DNA from: Candidatus Poribacteria bacterium
Lineage (GTDB): Bacteria; Poribacteria; WGA-4E; WGA-3G
Length of the DNA: 64,000 nt
Direction: 5' to 3'
Assembly: GCA_958295815.1 (NCBI GenBank)
Contig: OY282374.1
Span: forward strand, 5,066,804-5,130,803
Shown in pieces: positions 51,254 to 60,687 of this stretch; positions within the stretch are counted from its first letter, which is position 1; each line of letters starts with the position of its first letter. Both the position numbers and the translations under genes were made by a program. The notes below the pieces were generated by a model. The model was given only the letters and a program-made list of their open reading frames with translations. It was not told the DNA's origin and ran no database searches.

Positions 51254-54200
51254 CTACTTTAAAATAACCATTTTTCGCAGGTATGAGTGATGATCTGCCT
51301 GCAATTGATAGAAATAGATGCCACTAGCAACGCGTTCGCCGACAGCGTTTCTGCCGTCCCAATGGGCGGCTCGGCTCTTACTTGTGTAATATCCTCCGTT
51401 CCGATGTCCCAGATTGAGTTGACGGACGACAGTCCCGCGTGTATCGTAGATAGTGATTGTCACCACACTTGGGTTTGACAGATGATACGGTATCCATGTC
51501 TCTGGATTGAATGGGTTTGGATAGTTAGGGAGTAGCGCTGTCTGTTCAGGGATCAGTGATGCTAAGAGGCGTTGAAGGTTCTCAATGCCGTGTTGGAACG
51601 CGATAGAGCCGTCATCTTCAACTTGTGCGCGTTCTATCCACGCCTGTATCACCACGGGATCCAATTCCTCCATACGATCCATAGCAAGTATAAACGAAGG
51701 AGCCGCTGAAGTCGTTGACTCACCTAAGTGTTGTGCGACAATGATGAGATCAAGGATGCTGATAACCCCATCTCCGTTTACATCCGTTCGCGAATTAGGT
51801 GATGCTTTTTCTCCGAAATTTTGGGCAACGAGAATCAGGTCTAAAACACTTATTTGTCCGTCCGAATTTACATCCCAAGTCGGTCCAGATTCGACAGTGA
51901 TTGTAAGATCGCTCACACCAGCAGGAATGACGTCCCCAGTGGTAGATCCGAGTTGGAAGTTGTGCAGTGACAATCGGCTGTTTCCATCTGCCTTCGCAGA
52001 GAATATCACTGACAAAAGGGTGCCAGTGCCGGTGACGCCGTTTTTGGAGATCAGTGCTGCACTTAAACCCTCAATTTTACCCCCAGCGTTATCGACCGTG
52101 CCTTTTTGAAAGAAGGTCGTTCTACCACCTCTCTTTAGAAAACCACCCTCTTTTACTTCAATCGCTTCAAGCACATCAGGGTCAAATGTAAGATCGAACT
52201 GCCACCCGGCTAAATCTGTGACCTTTTCCGCATTGATTTGTAGTGTGAACCTATCACCGACGCGAACCGTTGTGGTATCCGTCGAAAACGCGAAGCCGGT
52301 TCCTGGAGATACCACTGTATATTCTGCTTTAGAAGCGAACCCAAAGAAACCGCTCCACTCTCCCCACCAGTTGTCAACAGCAACTAACAACATATTTACG
52401 CCTTCATTTAGGGTTACAGGGACAATGCGCTTGTAATTTATAGCGGACGGATCCCATGTGCCGCCGAGAGCCTTGTGAACGAGTTCTCCGTTGAGCCAGA
52501 CTTTGACACCATCATTCGCCCCCACAAATATTTCGGTCTGCTGCTCTCTTGGAGAATTCAATGTGATGGAACCATAGAGAATATAACCGGTCGTCTCTTC
52601 ACCAGTTGCCCAACCGAGAGCGTCTATCATATCACTAATGTTATTTTCTCCTGTTGGGGAAATCTCGTGCGGTGTCCAAAGACTTTCTCCGATAGCTGCC
52701 CCTTCCATCGTCCCATTGGTAGCGATCTGCAGTTCCGTGACAACACCGTCACTCGCCTGAGACAGGTAATCCATTTGGTCATTAAGTTCTGGTCCCGGAA
52801 CCATCGCCCATAACCAGGGTCCCTCTATTTTTGGACCGCCGCGGGGGAATCCAGGATTCTCATACCAAATGATATTTGTATCTGCGCGTAACGCGTTCAA
52901 AGGCGAGATGTCTAATATATTGTTGTGTGCTAGGTCCATCCATTTCAGGTTGTGTAAAGATGCGAGTGGCGAAATATCGGATATATCGTTGCGGTGCAGA
53001 TTTAGACGTCTTAACTTCTGCAAGGATGTCAGTGGCGAAACATCTGATATTTTATGATTATCAAATAACTCTAATTCCTCCAAATTAACCAATCCTGCCA
53101 GTGGTGAAATATCGGATATTCCATTACGACCAGCACCCAGTATTCTCAGATTCGTTAATCCTTTCAGTGGCAAAAGGATAGGGTTCTCAGCATAGAAAAA
53201 TTCCAGTCTTTCCAAACTTGTTAATCCCGCAAGCGGTGACAAGTCAGACACCGGCGCGTGATTAAAGTATAAACGCGTTAGTTTTCTTAATCCTGCGAGC
53301 GGTGACAAATCAGATACACCAGTCACAAACAAAACAAGCGTCTCTAAATTGACCAGTTCAGTAAGCGGGGACAAGTCGGTTATTGATTTTCCGGAAACGG
53401 AAAGATGTCTCAGTTTTGTTAATTCTGAGAGAGGGGACAAATCAGATAGCAAACCCTCTGGCGACCATCTCACATCGAACGTTTCCAGATTTATTGCAAA
53501 TTGAATTCCAGTCAAATTTTGAATATCAGGTCTTACTGGACGAAGATGGGTAAGTGTTTCCATCTCTTCTACTGTGATATGGGCACCTTGTGTTTTACCA
53601 AGAGCCTCTGTAACCACAGCGCGAAGGTGCGGATCGGGAATATGGACGGAAGTACCTGGAATGCGTTCAGTCTGTGGCACAATCGTTGTAGTTGTGCTCT
53701 TCTCCGGAAAATCCAACGCAAAAACGACATCACCAAATTGCTCTGTCCATGTATCTCTTTTCATCGTGCCGGTCTCCAGCACGAGCAAACCTAAATTTTG
53801 TAAACCTGTATTCCCTCGGATCTTTTCAAGGAATGTCTCGGTTTCTAAACCGACAGCAGCGGCAGCATGTGCTGCATCCACGGGACCTTGGAACGCTTCG
53901 TAAAGCCGTTGAACCGGTTCAATACCACCGAATACATCGCCTGCGGCTTCAAGTGCCTGCCGGTAACGGTCGGTATCTTCATCAATAAAGGCGTCCATCG
54001 TTGCTTTTTCTGCGTAGAGTCGTAATGCTCGTGCTTTGTCAAACGGTGGATTCGCATTTTTTTCAACAACACCACGCACCTCATCTTCAAACCTCTTCAT
54101 CCCTTCGGTGTGGCATCCGATACAGGAGAGTCCGTTACGGACGGTTGGGTCGCTCACTGCGGGGTTAGAAACGATATCTATGGGTGCTGCGTTAAGCCGG

Positions 54201-55336
54201 TTGCCGCCAGCATCTGAGAGATAGTATGCCTGCAAGCCGTTCGGAAGATTGAAGACTATTTCGCCACCATCGTGCGTGAAAGACAATGGATGGGTAAAAA
54301 CATTCTGTGTTCCTACACTCCCCGCAAAGTCGTAACTTTTCCAATATGCGCCATATCGAGAGACGTGCCGTTCAACGACCCGGTTATTACCGGATACACC
54401 TGAATCGTTGAAACCCGCACGCCAGACGCGTTTCCCCGGGGCGTTTCGGATATTTTCAACGACATTCACCTCAAGCCGTGCCTCTAACTCCCGATCCGTG
54501 TCTGGGAGATTCAAGATGTCGTGGTAGAGTGGAGGCAAGGAGGCATTTGCAAGAAACCAGTCCACATGGATAAACGGCACTTCGCAGTTCATTTCTTGAC
54601 GTAGCGTCGTCAACTTTTCACGCAGATCTGTCTGTGTTGGTGCATTGAATTCAATACTATACCGATACATCTGTTCAATTTGTGCCCAGCGATTGGTTCC
54701 GATCTCCCATTCATAGTCTCGGATATCAATATAGAAAATTGTTTCCTCAGCGTCAATGGGTTGTGGTCTGACGATTTCACGACCCCAAGAGAGACTATTC
54801 ACGAGTTTCGAGAGTGCGCGTTGATATGCATGAAGTGCTTCATTCGTCTCACCGGCATTATAGAGATGTGTCATCGTAAAATAGCGTGCGTAGGTCCGAT
54901 CAAAGGATGAAAGTGAGTTGACATGGTTCTCGATGTTCTCAAGCATTTCCTTGGGTGTAATGAAGGTCGTGTCTTGTTTTGAGATCGTCCAGTTTGGTGC
55001 GCCAGCAAGAATCCACTGTCGAATGGTGTTAATTGCGACAGGTGAGAGCGGAGGCTGTCCGAGGGGCATCCGTTTTTCGACAGCTGTTTCAATTAACCGC
55101 TGATAGAATACAGAGCCATCCGGATTACGTGGAATAACCGCGCCACTCTCAATAAGCGTCGTGTGTTCAATGATGAGTTGCTCGGTAAAGGCACCGTGTT
55201 CCCCGTGGCAGTTGAGACAGTTTTGTTGAAAGATAGCGTACGCCTGCTGTGCAAGATTTTCTTGGGCATCAGCAGCCGCGAAACCCGAAGCAACGAAAAT
55301 GAGAGTGATGAGAAGTAGATTTTTTCTTATTCTCAT
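51254..55336 (-). CDS. Large secreted haem-c / LRR / cohesin / dockerin protein with C-terminal sorting-type domain
   Basis: 1360 residues. Signal peptide 1-~24; a haem c site CLNCHGEHGAF at 40-44 in a cytochrome-like domain with QPPLSPVAINTIRQWILAGAP; a ~300-residue region with a second CIGCH at 405-409; LRRs ~566-815 preceded by an IPDPHLRAVVTEAL cap; a jelly-roll-like domain ~850-1005 (FVGANDGVKVWLNGELV); a cohesin-like domain ~1015-1150 (LAGWQFDLTFDPDVLEAIEV); two dockerin repeats ~1154-1206 (DVNSDGQISVLDLILV, DVNGDGVISILDLIIV); and a C-terminal domain ~1270-1360 (NYPNPFNPETWIPY, WDGRNAVGERVASG). The protein is likely surface exposed. It follows the sigma/LRR gene by 130 bases and shares its LRR type. 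Confidence 0.9.
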   Translation of the reverse strand: MRIRKNLLLITLIFVASGFAAADAQENLAQQAYAIFQQNCLNCHGEHGAFTEQLIIEHTTLIESGAVIPRNPDGSVFYQRLIETAVEKRMPLGQPPLSPVAINTIRQWILAGAPNWTISKQDTTFITPKEMLENIENHVNSLSSFDRTYARYFTMTHLYNAGETNEALHAYQRALSKLVNSLSWGREIVRPQPIDAEETIFYIDIRDYEWEIGTNRWAQIEQMYRYSIEFNAPTQTDLREKLTTLRQEMNCEVPFIHVDWFLANASLPPLYHDILNLPDTDRELEARLEVNVVENIRNAPGKRVWRAGFNDSGVSGNNRVVERHVSRYGAYWKSYDFAGSVGTQNVFTHPLSFTHDGGEIVFNLPNGLQAYYLSDAGGNRLNAAPIDIVSNPAVSDPTVRNGLSCIGCHTEGMKRFEDEVRGVVEKNANPPFDKARALRLYAEKATMDAFIDEDTDRYRQALEAAGDVFGGIEPVQRLYEAFQGPVDAAHAAAAVGLETETFLEKIRGNTGLQNLGLLVLETGTMKRDTWTEQFGDVVFALDFPEKSTTTTIVPQTERIPGTSVHIPDPHLRAVVTEALGKTQGAHITVEEMETLTHLRPVRPDIQNLTGIQFAINLETFDVRWSPEGLLSDLSPLSELTKLRHLSVSGKSITDLSPLTELVNLETLVLFVTGVSDLSPLAGLRKLTRLYFNHAPVSDLSPLAGLTSLERLEFFYAENPILLPLKGLTNLRILGAGRNGISDISPLAGLVNLEELELFDNHKISDVSPLTSLQKLRRLNLHRNDISDISPLASLHNLKWMDLAHNNILDISPLNALRADTNIIWYENPGFPRGGPKIEGPWLWAMVPGPELNDQMDYLSQASDGVVTELQIATNGTMEGAAIGESLWTPHEISPTGENNISDMIDALGWATGEETTGYILYGSITLNSPREQQTEIFVGANDGVKVWLNGELVHKALGGTWDPSAINYKRIVPVTLNEGVNMLLVAVDNWWGEWSGFFGFASKAEYTVVSPGTGFAFSTDTTTVRVGDRFTLQINAEKVTDLAGWQFDLTFDPDVLEAIEVKEGGFLKRGGRTTFFQKGTVDNAGGKIEGLSAALISKNGVTGTGTLLSVIFSAKADGNSRLSLHNFQLGSTTGDVIPAGVSDLTITVESGPTWDVNSDGQISVLDLILVAQNFGEKASPNSRTDVNGDGVISILDLIIVAQHLGESTTSAAPSFILAMDRMEELDPVVIQAWIERAQVEDDGSIAFQHGIENLQRLLASLIPEQTALLPNYPNPFNPETWIPYHLSNPSVVTITIYDTRGTVVRQLNLGHRNGGYYTSKSRAAHWDGRNAVGERVASGIYFYQLQADHHSYLRKMVILK

Positions 55337-55466
55337 GGATGTATTCTCCGTTTTGTGGTTAGTGTCTTAAAATACCTGTTGTTCTCCAAAGACATTAGCG
55401 ACGATAACGAAATCATGGACGTTCAATACCCATCGCAGTTGGGGTTGGGTTCCGTTCTGAACAGGC

Positions 55467-58400
55467 TCAACGGTCGGAGAGACCAGTGGGAGTGACTTCA
55501 TACGGTTCATCATAGTGGAAGTCAGTGAGCGTCAATCCGGAGAGTGGACTGAAGTCTTCAATAAGATTCCCTTGGATCAGCAATCTGCGCAATGCAATTA
55601 ACTTTGAAAGCGGATCGATGTTTTTGATGGCGTTATATCTAATATCCAAGGTATAAAGTCTTTTCAGCCGCGCCAGCGGACGGACATCCGAGACCCTACT
55701 GTTCTCCAGATAAAGGGACTCTAAGTTGATTAGGTTCTCCAGCGGGGACAGGTCAAGATTTGGCGTATTTGGAGAGATATTTGATATATTTAAACTTCCA
55801 AGACTCGTCAAGTTCGCCAGTGGTCGGAGGTCTGTTATCGAGTTCCGGCTTAAATCAAGCTCTCTGAGATTTGTCGCAAATTCTAATCCACTAATGTCAC
55901 TGATGCCTTTTTCGGATGCCTCCAAGACCTGCAGCTGAAGCATCTTTTCTTTGGTCAAGGACATACCCGGTAGAAGTCCGAGATCACCTCGAACTATTGT
56001 GCGCAAGACAACGTCTGGCATCCATGCCGCGGCAGGTTCGGAATATGCTGTAGGTTCCGATACAGCATCGTATTTCAGGTCTGTAAGATCCAGTTCAGAA
56101 AGTAGTGTGAAATCTGTTATTGGGTTCCCTTGTATCAACAATGTTTGCAATGTGGTTAACCCAGAGAGGGGACGGATGTCTTCAATGTCGTTATATCTAA
56201 TATCTAAGATGCGAAGTTTCTTCAACCGAGAAAGCGGACGGATATCAGTAATCTGGCTCTTCTCCAGAAAGAGCCCCTCTAAGCTGCTGAGATTCGCCAA
56301 GGAACGTAGGTCTATTAGAGGGTTGTTGCTAATGTCGAGTTCTCTAATATTCAGTTCGGAGAGCGGTGCCACATCTGTTATCGGATTCCCTTCAATTGCC
56401 AATTCCCAAAGTTGCGTTAGCCTCGCCAACGGACGGACATCGGCGATTTGATTATGCCTTAGATGCAGGCGGCGAATTTTTATCAGGTTTGCAAGTGGAC
56501 TTATATTGGAAATCCTGTTACTTTCCAGAGAGAGCATTTCTAAGTTGCTGAGATTCGCCAACGGGCGGATATCAAGATTTGGCGTACTCGGAGAGAGTTT
56601 CCAGATATGCAAACTTTCAAGACTCGTCAAATTCGACAGTGGACGCAAATCTGTTATCGGATTCTTACTCAAATGGAATTCTCTAAGATTCGTCGCAAAT
56701 TCTAATCCTGTGATGTCAGAAATGCCTTTGTCATGCGCATAGAGATAATCTAATCTTAGCATCTGCTCTTTTGTCAAGTGGACACCGGGAAGGAGTCCGA
56801 GTTCACCGCGAATCACTGCCCGCAGTGCTGCGTCCGGTATCCATGCCTCAGCAGAATCTGTTTGTGCTGTCGGATTGGCTATGGCATCGTATTTCAGGTA
56901 TGTGAGATTCAACTTGGAAAGTGGTCGCAAGTTTTTTATCGGATTCCCTTTAATCCACAGTGACTGCAGATCCATCAGTCCAGAGATCGGACTGAAGTCT
57001 TTAATGTGATTGTCCGTCAAGATCAGGCGTTTTAGGTTTCTCATATATGTGAGCGGGACGATGTTCACAATGTCGTTATCAAACAGGTCTAATTCTTCTA
57101 AGTTTATCAGGTTCGCGAGTGGACTGAGATCGCTAACATAATTGTCAGCCAAATTTAGATAAGTAAGAGCAGTCAGTGAACGCAGTGGAGAAATATCGGT
57201 TACTTGATTATACCATAGACTTAATCCTGTTAGATTCGTTAGGTTTGCAAGGGGTCTGAGATCTGCGACTTGGTTACCGCCTACATTGAGATACATTAGG
57301 GAAGTGACCGTTGTGAGCGGACTTAAATCGGTAACATAATTACCCTCATCCCCTAAATGTAAATACACTAAATTTTGGGCAAATTCCAAACCCTTTATAT
57401 CCGTAATTCCTTTTCCACCTGCATTTAGGCGATCCAGCTGTAGCATCTTCTCCTGCGTCAAGGGAACCACTGCAGGAAGTGCAAGTGCCTCGCGAATTGC
57501 GGCACGCAATGCGGGATCTGGCATCCAAGGTTCAGTATCCTCTGGATGCACCGGTGCAGCGGATGTTGAGGCTGTTTGAGAACCCTGTAAACCAGTGCCA
57601 CTGATTTTATCGGTTGTCCTCGCACGTCCAACTTGATTTCGCAGTGCCGATTTTGCGTCGGTTTCAAGGACGACGCGTGCCTCAATAATTTCGATCGTGG
57701 GCTCGGATGCTGCCTCAAAACTGTAAGGTTTCTGAAACCGAGTATAATATCGATCGCTTGTGCCGAGTAACATCACAATGAGGACCATAGCTGTCCCCAA
57801 AGCGACCCATGGAAGCACCGGTTTTCCAGTTGGCGGTGCTGCCGGTTTTATATCTGAAACTTTTTGCGCGATGCGTTCGGGAAGGTTCGCGGAGAGTTGA
57901 ACGCTCCCGAGCATCTCTTGAATCAAGAGTTCTTCCTCTCCTTGTAAACGCTTTCGTGCGCGATGCAGTCGACTCGTAATGGTATTCACCGACACTCCTA
58001 AGAATCTGCCGATCTCACTGGTCGTCATTTCGCCGAGATAATAGAGCGTCACGACAGTGCGTTCGCTCTCTGGTAGTTTTGCAAGAAGGGTCTTGACGAG
58101 TTTATGGCGACGTTCCGCGGATTCTGCTTCACGTTGCTCAGCTACATAACGTGCGTAAGCGGATTTTTCTAAGTCTTCCATAGTTGTCGTCTCCAGTGAC
58201 TGTGCGGATTTGTTCTTTCGGAGCCAATTACTGCACCGCCGATTTGTAATAACGTAAAGCCAACCAGCGAACTGACGTCGATCCTTGAGTGTCGAGAGTT
58301 TTTCGTAGACCTGAAGGAAGGTGTCTTGTGTAATCTCTTCAGCAAAATGGAAGTCTCCTACCCTCCGCCATGCGAGAGCATGAACACTTTTTTGATGTTT

Positions 58401-58475
58401 TCTGACCAAAGCGGTGAATGCTTCGTCATCGCCTGACAAGATCCTATGGATTAGTTGAACATCTTCTTCTATCAT
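55467..58475 (-). CDS. ECF sigma factor fused by a transmembrane helix to a large leucine-rich-repeat domain
   Basis: 1002 residues, GGAG before the ATG. Region 2 is at ~10-85 (DEAFTALVRKHQKSVHALAWR, FAEEITQDTFLQVYEKL, FAGWLYVITNRRCSNWLRK) and region 4 at ~125-180 (LPESERTVVTLYYLGEMTTSEIGRFLGVSVNTITSRLHRARKRL). A single hydrophobic helix follows at ~219-238 (PVLPWVALGTAMVLIVMLLG). A linker leads to three LRR modules starting at ~316, ~544 and ~816, each opened by W(M/I)PDxxLRxxxRxxL and closed near a (L/F)xYD motif. ECF factors are normally ~180-200 residues. The layout predicts a sigma domain inside and a sensor domain outside the cytoplasmic membrane, but neither topology nor activity has been tested. 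It heads a run of seven genes. Confidence 0.92.
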   Translation of the reverse strand: MIEEDVQLIHRILSGDDEAFTALVRKHQKSVHALAWRRVGDFHFAEEITQDTFLQVYEKLSTLKDRRQFAGWLYVITNRRCSNWLRKNKSAQSLETTTMEDLEKSAYARYVAEQREAESAERRHKLVKTLLAKLPESERTVVTLYYLGEMTTSEIGRFLGVSVNTITSRLHRARKRLQGEEELLIQEMLGSVQLSANLPERIAQKVSDIKPAAPPTGKPVLPWVALGTAMVLIVMLLGTSDRYYTRFQKPYSFEAASEPTIEIIEARVVLETDAKSALRNQVGRARTTDKISGTGLQGSQTASTSAAPVHPEDTEPWMPDPALRAAIREALALPAVVPLTQEKMLQLDRLNAGGKGITDIKGLEFAQNLVYLHLGDEGNYVTDLSPLTTVTSLMYLNVGGNQVADLRPLANLTNLTGLSLWYNQVTDISPLRSLTALTYLNLADNYVSDLSPLANLINLEELDLFDNDIVNIVPLTYMRNLKRLILTDNHIKDFSPISGLMDLQSLWIKGNPIKNLRPLSKLNLTYLKYDAIANPTAQTDSAEAWIPDAALRAVIRGELGLLPGVHLTKEQMLRLDYLYAHDKGISDITGLEFATNLREFHLSKNPITDLRPLSNLTSLESLHIWKLSPSTPNLDIRPLANLSNLEMLSLESNRISNISPLANLIKIRRLHLRHNQIADVRPLARLTQLWELAIEGNPITDVAPLSELNIRELDISNNPLIDLRSLANLSSLEGLFLEKSQITDIRPLSRLKKLRILDIRYNDIEDIRPLSGLTTLQTLLIQGNPITDFTLLSELDLTDLKYDAVSEPTAYSEPAAAWMPDVVLRTIVRGDLGLLPGMSLTKEKMLQLQVLEASEKGISDISGLEFATNLRELDLSRNSITDLRPLANLTSLGSLNISNISPNTPNLDLSPLENLINLESLYLENSRVSDVRPLARLKRLYTLDIRYNAIKNIDPLSKLIALRRLLIQGNLIEDFSPLSGLTLTDFHYDEPYEVTPTGLSDR

Positions 58476-58735
58476 TCTAGTGCTCCACGATGAATAAACG
58501 GATTTGGATGTACTGACATATCCTTGATATTCTTCAATGATGTTCTTAAAGACACATTTCAGCGTAGAAAACGTGCATAATATGAAAAAAAATGAAAAAG
58601 TACTGAATTATTGGATGTTATCCAGCGACGTCGGGTTTCAAGAGCAATTGTGTAAAGGATGTAGGTTAGCGCATAGGAATGCCTATGGAAGTTGGGTTTA
58701 GAAGCATTCTCATAATCTTTTCGATTATAGATGTG

Positions 58736-59881
58736 TTACTTCAATCCTTTAGGTGCTAATTCCCCGATGGAACTTTCCAGAATATCGGATGCTTCGGTGG
58801 GTATATGCTTAGCTGTTGGCGGAAGCAGTGTGTCAAAAAAGTGGTCTGGGTCGGCTTTTTGTCGTTGCCAAGTCTCGCGCATTTCTCGCCAAGAACCTAA
58901 AAGCGTGCGCAGTTCGGGCATATCTTTGGCAATTAGGTAATGTAATTTTTTCAGATTGTAGCAGGGCACGCCTGCAAACATATGATGTTCAATGTGCCAA
59001 TTCATACGCCAATACAAAAACTCTGCCACCGGATTGAGTTTCATTGACCGTGTGCTTTTGCGGAAGTCAGGGTCATTTTCCTTTAAACCACAATGTTGGG
59101 GCAGGGAAACGACGTAGGACCCCCAGTTCGCAATAAATGCGCTGGCAGTGATGATGAGTGGGAAGACCCAATAGCCCGTGGCGAGTGAAACGGCAAGCAG
59201 CGTGCCGTGGAAAAGCAGTAGAATCCGAGACCACCAAATCGAATTTTTATGTTCTTCGGGTTGGTCGGCATGTAATGATGCCAACCATTCTTGACTCGGA
59301 ATGGCTGGCGGTCCTTCTTTGCCAAAGGCACTACGGATGGTGCAGATAACTGCGGCAATCAGCCCGCCTTTGTTAAAGGTGCGACCAGGTTGCGTGAGAA
59401 AATTTATGGTAAATAGTTGAAGAACGAACAGAGAGCCAAGCTTTGGTTCAAGCGGGAGAAGGTTTTCGCGATCCCCTTCGGGGTATAAGGTATAACGGTG
59501 ATGATAAGTATGGCTACTGGCGTAGTCAAAATGATCCCACCAACTTATGAGGCTAAATAGGTAAAGAAAAAATTTATTCAGCCACTTGGTACGAAATACT
59601 GTGCCGTGTCCCAATTCGTGATTGGCTGTCCCTTTAAAAAAACTGGCGACCGTGCCATGCACAAACAAAGCAATGAAAAAGCCGAGCCACATCGCTTGCG
59701 ACCAAAATAAGTAGACTAAACTACCGGTCAATAGCCAGAGAGCAAGATGTCCACCTGCTTGAAACCAGCCTTGCAAGTCGCTACGTTTTGATAGATTACG
59801 TAAGGTTGTGTGGTCTACTTTGCTCCGATACCATTTTACACGGAGCGTTTTTCGGACTTCAGCAAGGGGTTGATAAGTCAT
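58736..59881 (-). CDS. Membrane fatty acid desaturase
   Basis: 381 residues, four main hydrophobic helices. The three histidine boxes are HELGHG, HTYHH and HIEHH, as in the membrane-bound desaturase/hydroxylase family that uses a di-iron centre and oxygen. FKGTANHELGHGTVF and NWHIEHHMFAGVPCYNL are closely like acyl-lipid desaturases. It would introduce a double bond in membrane lipids or a related hydrocarbon. AGGAT precedes the ATG. It stands apart from the sigma/LRR run with a 260-base gap that held no recognised feature. Confidence 0.9.
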   Translation of the reverse strand: MTYQPLAEVRKTLRVKWYRSKVDHTTLRNLSKRSDLQGWFQAGGHLALWLLTGSLVYLFWSQAMWLGFFIALFVHGTVASFFKGTANHELGHGTVFRTKWLNKFFLYLFSLISWWDHFDYASSHTYHHRYTLYPEGDRENLLPLEPKLGSLFVLQLFTINFLTQPGRTFNKGGLIAAVICTIRSAFGKEGPPAIPSQEWLASLHADQPEEHKNSIWWSRILLLFHGTLLAVSLATGYWVFPLIITASAFIANWGSYVVSLPQHCGLKENDPDFRKSTRSMKLNPVAEFLYWRMNWHIEHHMFAGVPCYNLKKLHYLIAKDMPELRTLLGSWREMRETWQRQKADPDHFFDTLLPPTAKHIPTEASDILESSIGELAPKGLK

Positions 59882-59976
59882 TTGAATATCCTTTTTGTCT
59901 TCAATATTTATTCAAATTTTTATCAGATATGGTTGTCATTGATTCAACTGGAGGGTAGCGGGAGAATTTTCCGTTT

Positions 59977-60687
59977 TTAGTCTAATGTTTCTCCGACCTC
60001 TAATGCGATAATTTCCACATCCTGAGATGCGGTCAATTCACGGAGTTCTTCAGGTGTTCCTGTCAACAGTGGGAAGGTCCCGTAGTGAATAGGTAGGATC
60101 GCTGGTACGTTGAGCAATTGTGCGGCGTAAGCGGCTTCACGCGGTCCCATTGTAAAATGGTCGCCAATAGGAAGCAGTGCCAGATCAGGTTGATAGATTT
60201 CACCGATAATACGCATGTCACCGAAGACGTTGGTATCCCCAGCGTGGTAAATTTTATAGCCGTTCCCAAATTCAATCACATAACCTGCCGGTTCACCCAG
60301 ATAGACCGTCGTGCCGTCTTCCTCTGTGAAGCTGCTACTGTGGTTTGCGGAAACCATTGTTGCCTTTACATTGCCGACTGTGACGGTGCCACCTTTGTTC
60401 ATCCCAATCGTGTTTTCGACGCCTTGTTTACCAAGCCATCCTGCGATTTCGACGATGGACACGGTTGTGGGTGTATATGTTTTGGCAAGGGACACAGCAT
60501 CGCCGATGTGATCGGCGTGTCCGTGCGTTATGAGTATAACATCAAGACTGGCAAAGATCTTAAGCGCATCTGGACACACTGGATTGTGGGTCACCCATGG
60601 GTCTATGAGGAGTGTTTGTCCGTCTGCTTCGATTTTAAAGGTGGAGTGTCCGAGCCATGTCAGGCGAATACCGTTGTTAAGTTTCAT
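59977..60687 (-). CDS. Metallo-beta-lactamase-fold metal-dependent hydrolase (UPF0173-type)
   Basis: 236 residues, the family length. The metal site is visible in LILITHGHADHIGD (HxHxDH), ATMVSANHSSSF, YHAGDTNVFGDM and LPIHYGTFP. The start RLTWLGHSTFKIEADGQTLLIDPWVT is typical of the UPF0173/YtkL group. The substrate is unknown. Its ATG overlaps the stop of the PLP-enzyme gene (ATGA), so the two are translationally coupled and probably act in one pathway. Confidence 0.9.
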   Translation of the reverse strand: MKLNNGIRLTWLGHSTFKIEADGQTLLIDPWVTHNPVCPDALKIFASLDVILITHGHADHIGDAVSLAKTYTPTTVSIVEIAGWLGKQGVENTIGMNKGGTVTVGNVKATMVSANHSSSFTEEDGTTVYLGEPAGYVIEFGNGYKIYHAGDTNVFGDMRIIGEIYQPDLALLPIGDHFTMGPREAAYAAQLLNVPAILPIHYGTFPLLTGTPEELRELTASQDVEIIALEVGETLD

